From positions 1 to 24,099 of the forward strand of contig NW_022204995.1 of assembly GCF_008831285.2 (NCBI RefSeq): a stretch of 24,099 nt of DNA, read 5' to 3'. The translations under genes and the position numbers were made by a program. Under the pieces are notes generated by a model that made no database searches, was not told where the DNA came from, and saw only the letters and a list, made by a program, of their open reading frames with translations. This DNA comes from Nymphaea colorata (taxonomy: Eukaryota; Streptophyta; Magnoliopsida; Nymphaeales; Nymphaeaceae). Each line of letters starts with the position of its first letter. Positions within the stretch are counted from its first letter, which is position 1. Of the stretch, positions 20,424 to 24,099 are shown one piece after another.

Positions 20424-21160
20424 TCTCCTAATATTTTCTGAAGCTCCTGATTGCTGCTGATCCTTGGCCAATATCCAGAAAGGATAGACTGATTTCTTGC
20501 CCATCCTTCGGTGCGATGCCTTGCCATGGTGGCCTGATTTTTTTGCCTCTTTAGAAAAGTCCAGTCCAATATGAAAGCTGGAAGGATTTTCCTGTGGCAA
20601 CATAGAAGGGCTCTGTTCACATGCATGAGATCCAGAAGGCTTGCTTGAATCCCTTGCTTCATTGTCCTTCAGAGAAGCAGACCGTTGTGTTACATTTTGG
20701 CATGAACCAGATGATTCATGTTTTTGACCATCAAGAGATTTCTTGAGCTTATGATCATGTTGCTTTCAGTTTCATGGATCTTTCTTTCTTTCACATGCTT
20801 GGTATCCAGCAAGCTTCCTATATTATCTTGAACCGATGCACCTAAAGGACTCCACACATTAATTTCTGAATTCCCAATGTCAATCTTGTTATGTGCAGGT
20901 AGCTTGAAGTCACCACCTGCTTCCTTTTCAAATACATTTTGGTTCTCAACAAAGCAGGTAGATGCCTGCTCCAATTCTTGGAGTTTCTCACCTACCTTTT
21001 CAGTTCTAGGATAGTTCATCATTGAACATGAGTTGGAATTCCAAGCTAAGGAGTGGAAAAGCCCAAGAGATTGCTATACCTGTGCAAGTCCAGAATTTGG
21101 CACTGGAGCCTGACTCCATTTTTTTTTGTATATTGATCTGTGAAACTGTCAACGAAAGGT
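20424..21160 (-). pseudogene. VAL-like large exon upstream of B3
   Basis: The 3' end is clear: TEGWARNQSILSGYWPRISS then NQELQKILGE, matching the RYWPRITDQELQQI segment just before B3. Further upstream are two long open stretches in different frames: 20690-21022 (KVGEKLQELEQASTCFVENQ, NVWSPLGASVQDN) and about 20440-20750 (SSKPSGSHACEQSPSMLPQE, ENPSSFHIGLDF). They have the low-complexity serine/asparagine composition of the VAL linker. The frame changes lie near 20764 and around an A7 run near 20548. The part beyond 21022 is only tentatively assigned. Confidence 0.65.
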
Positions 21161-21199
21161 AGAGGAGATAACCAAAAGGCATCTTTAACTGATTTGATG

Positions 21200-22086
21200 C
21201 TGATGTGCACCTACCTAGAGCACAGCCGAGTGTGGCCGAGGAGGCTGCCGAGGACGTAGGCGGGATACCAGCTGCTATCGCAGCCATGGTCAGAAGCAGG
21301 GAGATGGCTAGTGTGGCATTAGTTGAAGCTATTGACTTTAGGCATTGTGAGGTTAACCGAGAGAAGATACAGGGAGGGCAAGGTGTTTTGAGCGAAGTGA
21401 GGCTAATTCCATGTCGAGCAAAGCCAAGGCGCTAAATGCAGAGCGCAAGACTGAAGGGCCGATTGAGATAGGCAGTCCGGAGGCTAGTGAGGTTAACCTT
21501 ACTTCTGAGGAGACCGAAGCATAAGGCGTTAGGTGCAAGCCGGTGAGGGAGATTGCTGAGGGCCGCGATATTGTTGTGAGGTTAATCTGAAGACTAAAGA
21601 GAGTTGCGGCCTATAGATTGCAGCCGGTGACGAGAGCGAGGAGCATACAATGGGTTCAAGCAAGGTTCGCTCAGCTGAGCAGAGCATGGAAGGGACTAGG
21701 TTCGGTCAGGTCAGTGGTCAGTAGAGCAAGGCTGAAGAGCAAAGGTTGCTGGTTCAGGCAGCGAAAGACTGCTTCAGCTGTATGAGACCAAGGAAGACTG
21801 GGCGCAACCAAGAGTGCGTCCGGGTCAAGTTTAGTTGGCAAGAGCTCAGGCTAACCTGAGCGCATCATGGCGGGGTTCAAGCTCAGACTGAGTCATTGTA
21901 TTTGTTTTGTTTTGGATTTGATTGAGTCAGGTCTTGTACACATATCAGTCCAAGACAATGGGTTAAACCCGAGACAGTCCAGTGGCACACAAGCTGGAGA
22001 CTGTGCCAAAACTTGTAACTTTTGGAAATTGAATCAATAAAAGAAACCTTTCTCTCCCACACGGGAGACTTTGAGCTTCTTAAGTG
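21200..22086 (+). mobile_element. LTR-like GC-richer unit, unclassified
   Basis: Composition becomes GC-richer and G/A-rich on the plus strand at about 21205, exactly where the VAL pseudogene stops. The early part has an alanine-rich frame (21205-21435, with AAEDVGGIPAAIAAMV) without a recognised domain. The end looks like a transcript terminus: TTGTAACTTTTGG, then AATCAATAAAAG (about 22031-22042) and a CACACGGGAG stretch, followed at once by TGGCGCC. That order is what the end of an LTR next to a primer-binding site looks like. However, I see no clean TG...CA ends and no second copy in the window, so the LTR call is an inference. Confidence 0.35.
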
Positions 22087-22093
22087 TGGCGCC
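22087..22093 (+). promoter_or_regulatory. Possible retrotransposon primer-binding site (TGGCGCC)
   Basis: TGGCGCC is the 3'-terminal complement (CCA end) used by several plant Ty3/gypsy lineages, for example those primed by tRNA-Asp. The following bases, AAAAGCTTGG, do not continue the tRNA-Asp complement I know. The match therefore rests on seven bases and its position after the polyadenylation-like signal. Confidence 0.3.
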
Positions 22094-22492
22094 AAAAGCT
22101 TGGCCAGCGAAGGAGACTTTGCTGGAGAAGAGATCACCTACAGAACCAGAGGAGTAGAACCGGGAAGGCTACCGGAACTGTAGACATCGAATACAGTGCA
22201 AGTGCTCTCCAATCCTTGAGGTGCTTAGAGGCTGGAATCGGAAAAAGGATCAGTTGGTTGCGCAGCAGATCGTAGCTCATCCGAGGAATTCCTGAACTGC
22301 ATGTCGACAGGCGGAGGAACTTCTCAATTGGTAAGAAATCCTTCTCCGTGGATATTCCACCATGAGAACTTCCTATTTGCCCGATCAGAAGTGGAGAGGA
22401 TGCTGACGTTCTGATCGATTTGAGTCAACTCATCTAACGAGAAGAATAGATCGGTCTGATCTTACTGAGATCGAAGGATTTGAGATGCTGAT

Positions 22493-22537
22493 GACTTAGG
22501 CGATAACGATCCCTGTTTCAGGCAGATCGCCTAAGTC
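22493..22537. repeat. Perfect 12-bp stem-loop
   Basis: GACTTAGGCGAT (22493-22504) is exactly inverted as ATCGCCTAAGTC (22526-22537), with a 21-base loop. Confidence 0.85.
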
Positions 22538-22552
22538 TGACTTAGATCAATT

Positions 22553-22572
22553 TCAATTCTTTTCAGAATTGA
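22553..22572. repeat. Perfect 8-bp stem with 4-base loop
   Basis: TCAATTCT, loop TTTC, AGAATTGA. It lies 15 bases downstream of the 12-bp stem-loop. Confidence 0.85.
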
Positions 22573-23218
22573 TTCTTACTGTCACAGTCTATGTCTAATT
22601 GTTGCGTATCCCTTGCGACGAGCTACGCAGTGAAATAGTGAGGAATCGACTGACTGAAGATGAAGAAACAGAGGCTGAATTCCTGTTCTGAAGACAGCGA
22701 TGGCAATCTCTGAAAATCAGCACAATTCCGGCGATCGGAGGTTGATCTGAGCAGGGAAATGGCTCAGACGTCTTCATAACTCTTGGGGATCATTCTGGTG
22801 ATGTTTGGGAAGAATCGAGCTGTTTTGGATAGTTCGCCGAAGCTGATTGGAATCATGACGGTGGATCGCAGAATTAGGCAGCGCAGTTCTGAGTGACACA
22901 AAAACTAGGCTGATTTCAATCCTCAATGATTCACCTTTTGGAAGCTGATTTTTAGGCATTCGTACGTCAGAACTCAGCTATAACTGGTCCAAATTTGAGC
23001 TCAATCGAGCTATGGTTGAATTTGGTGAATTTTTGAAGGTGACTGGTCAGAACGTTGCCTGAGTCTGCGAACAAGCTGATTTCAGGCAAAACCAGGCCAA
23101 ATTCAAGCTTAATGAGTCACCTATTGGAAACGATTTGGGCTGATTTTTGGGAGCATCTAATCCTCAGATCTGGCTTCTCTACATCAATTTCATGATTTTT
23201 GGACCTCTGTACACGGAG

Positions 23219-23644
23219 TTATGATTTTTTTGAAGGAACACTAGTCTGAGAGTTGTTCCACACATGTGAGAGGGATTCTCGCACGTTTTCCCCAAATTCT
23301 GTTATAAACTTAGGTGAAATCGATTCTCTGGTGCATTCTCCATGATTGAGTTGATGATCTGTAGAATTATCTTCTACTTGAGCTCTTGATTCCTTCGCAG
23401 CACCATACTCTCTGCTGATAGCTGTGGCAACGAGCTGTTGAATTAGGCGGGAAGCAGAACCTGCTGGAGCTCGATCTTGTAGCAAGGAGCTGTATTGAAG
23501 AGGCATGTGTTGTCGCCCATACGATGTCAGCATCCCCCAAATTCGATTATAGATATTAGGGGTTGATCTCATCTCTGGCGAAGCATCTCCACTCTCTGGC
23601 GAAGCATCTCCACTCCTGCATTCATCTGAGATTGTTGATTGCAT
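23219..23644 (-). CDS. Unidentified 141-codon frame
   Basis: This is the longest uninterrupted frame in the right part of the window apart from remnants. It starts MQSTISDECRSGDASPESGD and contains a perfect seven-residue tandem repeat, SGDASPE. The middle is arginine/glutamine-rich (ASRLIQQLVATAISREYGAA), and a second half partly echoes the first at the DNA level (CCCCAAATTC-TTATA motif at 23289 and 23534). No domain, signal peptide or family is recognised. It lies antisense to the putative leader of the LTR-like unit, so it may be a chance frame in repetitive DNA. Confidence 0.2.
   Translation of the reverse strand: MQSTISDECRSGDASPESGDASPEMRSTPNIYNRIWGMLTSYGRQHMPLQYSSLLQDRAPAGSASRLIQQLVATAISREYGAAKESRAQVEDNSTDHQLNHGECTRESISPKFITEFGENVRESLSHVWNNSQTSVPSKKS
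23573..23614. repeat. 21-bp perfect tandem duplication
   Basis: CTCTGGCGAAGCATCTCCAC plus T is repeated twice head to tail (23573-23593, 23594-23614) without mismatch. This implies a recent duplication compared with the surrounding diverged repeats. Confidence 0.9.
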
Positions 23645-23825
23645 AGAGTGACTGCTCCTATTTTATGGAAGCACACATCACAGGCGTAGCAGACTGGTGG
23701 TGGACTTCATTCCAATCTACCGTCCATTTGAAGGGGAAGGGTGATCTTCAGCGCCAATCTGAAGATAGCTTCCCTCGTGTCTCAACTGCAGGCATGTACA
23801 AATACAATTCATGCTAGCACGCTGT

Positions 23826-23833
23826 CACTACAA
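23826..23833. mobile_element. CACTACAA, possible CACTA-type terminus
   Basis: CACTACAA followed by an A/T-rich start resembles the terminal inverted repeat of plant CACTA transposons. A CATAGTG about 50 bases downstream is only a weak inverted partner. No matching TTGTAGTG end was found, so it may be a truncated terminus or chance. Confidence 0.15.
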
Positions 23834-24099
23834 TATTTTGTTTATGCCTATGACCAATACTTTAGGACGAGAACCATAGTGAATAACCTCTACATTTGGT
23901 CAGGACAATGAATGAGTTTTCCCACCCAAGCCATTTGCATGTTTTGTGTGAACCACAGTTGCGCGATAACCTTTCCCACCTTTTTTTCTCTCTTTCTCTT
24001 CTCCCCTCAAACCCACCAGTTAAGTCGCAGAAGCGTAAGGTAAATCTAGGATTTCCCCATTCTTTTAAACAACAAAGATTGAATGCATGACAAAACAGA
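23834..24099. other. Window edge, possible splice acceptor
   Basis: A long pyrimidine tract (about 23971-24009) leads to an ACCCACCAG acceptor-like site at about 24019. A 20-base stretch follows (reading SQKRK in one frame) and then GTAAATC. This could be the start of a plus-strand exon whose gene lies mostly outside the window, but the evidence is splice-signal only. Confidence 0.2.

Larger units (their letters stand above)
19819..21160 (-). pseudogene. VAL/HSI2-family B3 repressor pseudogene (middle part)
   Basis: VAL/HSI2 proteins are plant nuclear B3-domain repressors that bind RY elements and silence seed-maturation genes; they have a PHD-like finger, a B3 domain, a CW finger and an EAR motif. 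Here only the middle survives. In minus-strand order there is a large exon (about 21160 to 20424) ending in GYWPRISSNQELQKILGE, a B3 exon (about 20273-20191) and a second B3 exon (19994-19819). Intron positions fit the family. The copy is broken by several frameshifts (near 20764 and 20548, one in each B3 exon) and by a TAG near 21075. The N-terminal finger, the end of B3, the CW domain and the EAR motif are absent. The upstream side stops near the GC-rich LTR-like unit at 21200 and the downstream side at the inverted-repeat array. Confidence 0.85.
22094..23218. other. Leader-like non-coding region with hairpins and diffuse repeats
   Basis: No open frame of note. Imperfect repeated phrases occur, for example GGCTGATTTTTGG, AATGATTCACCTTTTGGAAG and AATGAGTCACCTATTGGAAA (around 22900-23150). 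The region may be the untranslated leader of the LTR-like unit upstream or unrelated repetitive DNA. Confidence 0.35.

Noticed and set aside
20387-20662. Treating the two overlapping minus-strand frames as separate genes
   Set aside because: Both are pieces of the same frameshifted VAL-type exon; GYWPRIS lies in one frame and the upstream serine-rich linker in the other.
1-24099. CRISPR array, bacterial operon, rRNA or tRNA gene
   Set aside because: There are no regularly spaced identical repeats with unique spacers, no Shine-Dalgarno-led gene series, and no rRNA or tRNA-like A/B-box structure seen; the content is clearly plant nuclear.

Overview
This looks like an AT-rich, non-coding-dominated stretch of a flowering-plant nuclear genome. 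The evidence is a Ty1/copia reverse transcriptase remnant, a fragment of a plant VAL/HSI2 B3 transcription-factor gene, one exon of the plant lacZ-type GH2 beta-galactosidase gene, traces of a plant LRR receptor kinase, plant-type introns and splice sites, and long (TA)n and (CT)n tracts. I find no complete functional protein-coding gene. Most open frames are short and shadow-like.

Layout. 1-2560: intergenic DNA with a triple hairpin repeat (730-805), a MITE-like inverted repeat (1246-1363) and a small hairpin (1634-1684). 2561-5693: a direct segmental duplication (copy A 2561-3201, copy B 5044-5693) and a smaller direct repeat (4742-4836 and 4903-5000). 5701-7193: the 3' part of a Ty1/copia element on the minus strand (LTR, polypurine tract, RNase H, end of RT), abutting copy B. 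7197-8250: a GC-richer block with a decayed Ty3/gypsy-type zinc knuckle. 8372-10347: scattered candidate minus-strand exons of an unidentified gene. 10470-11660: an extremely AT-rich (TA)n block. 11711-12483: decayed LRR-VIII-type receptor kinase exons. 12905-13124: two phase-compatible unidentified exons. 13844-14083: one clean exon of the GH2 beta-galactosidase gene. 14636-14821 and 16153-16316: a second direct duplication. 18223-18517: two short plus-strand reading frames. 18588-19462: a large hairpin made of tandem units of about 115 bp. 19819-21160: a VAL/HSI2 B3 pseudogene, frameshifted and missing both ends. 21200-22093: a GC-richer LTR-like unit ending at a TGGCGCC primer-site-like motif. 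22094-23700: probably its leader or internal region, with strong hairpins and a 21-bp tandem repeat. 23826: a CACTA-like motif.

The recognisable host-gene pieces (VAL, GH2, receptor kinase) come from unrelated genes, keep introns, are incomplete and all lie on the minus strand. That suggests a decayed mosaic such as a gene-capturing Helitron or serial partial duplications, but I could not identify diagnostic element termini. The most distinctive structure is the nested tandem/inverted array at 18588-19462, which would fold into a long hairpin RNA if transcribed.
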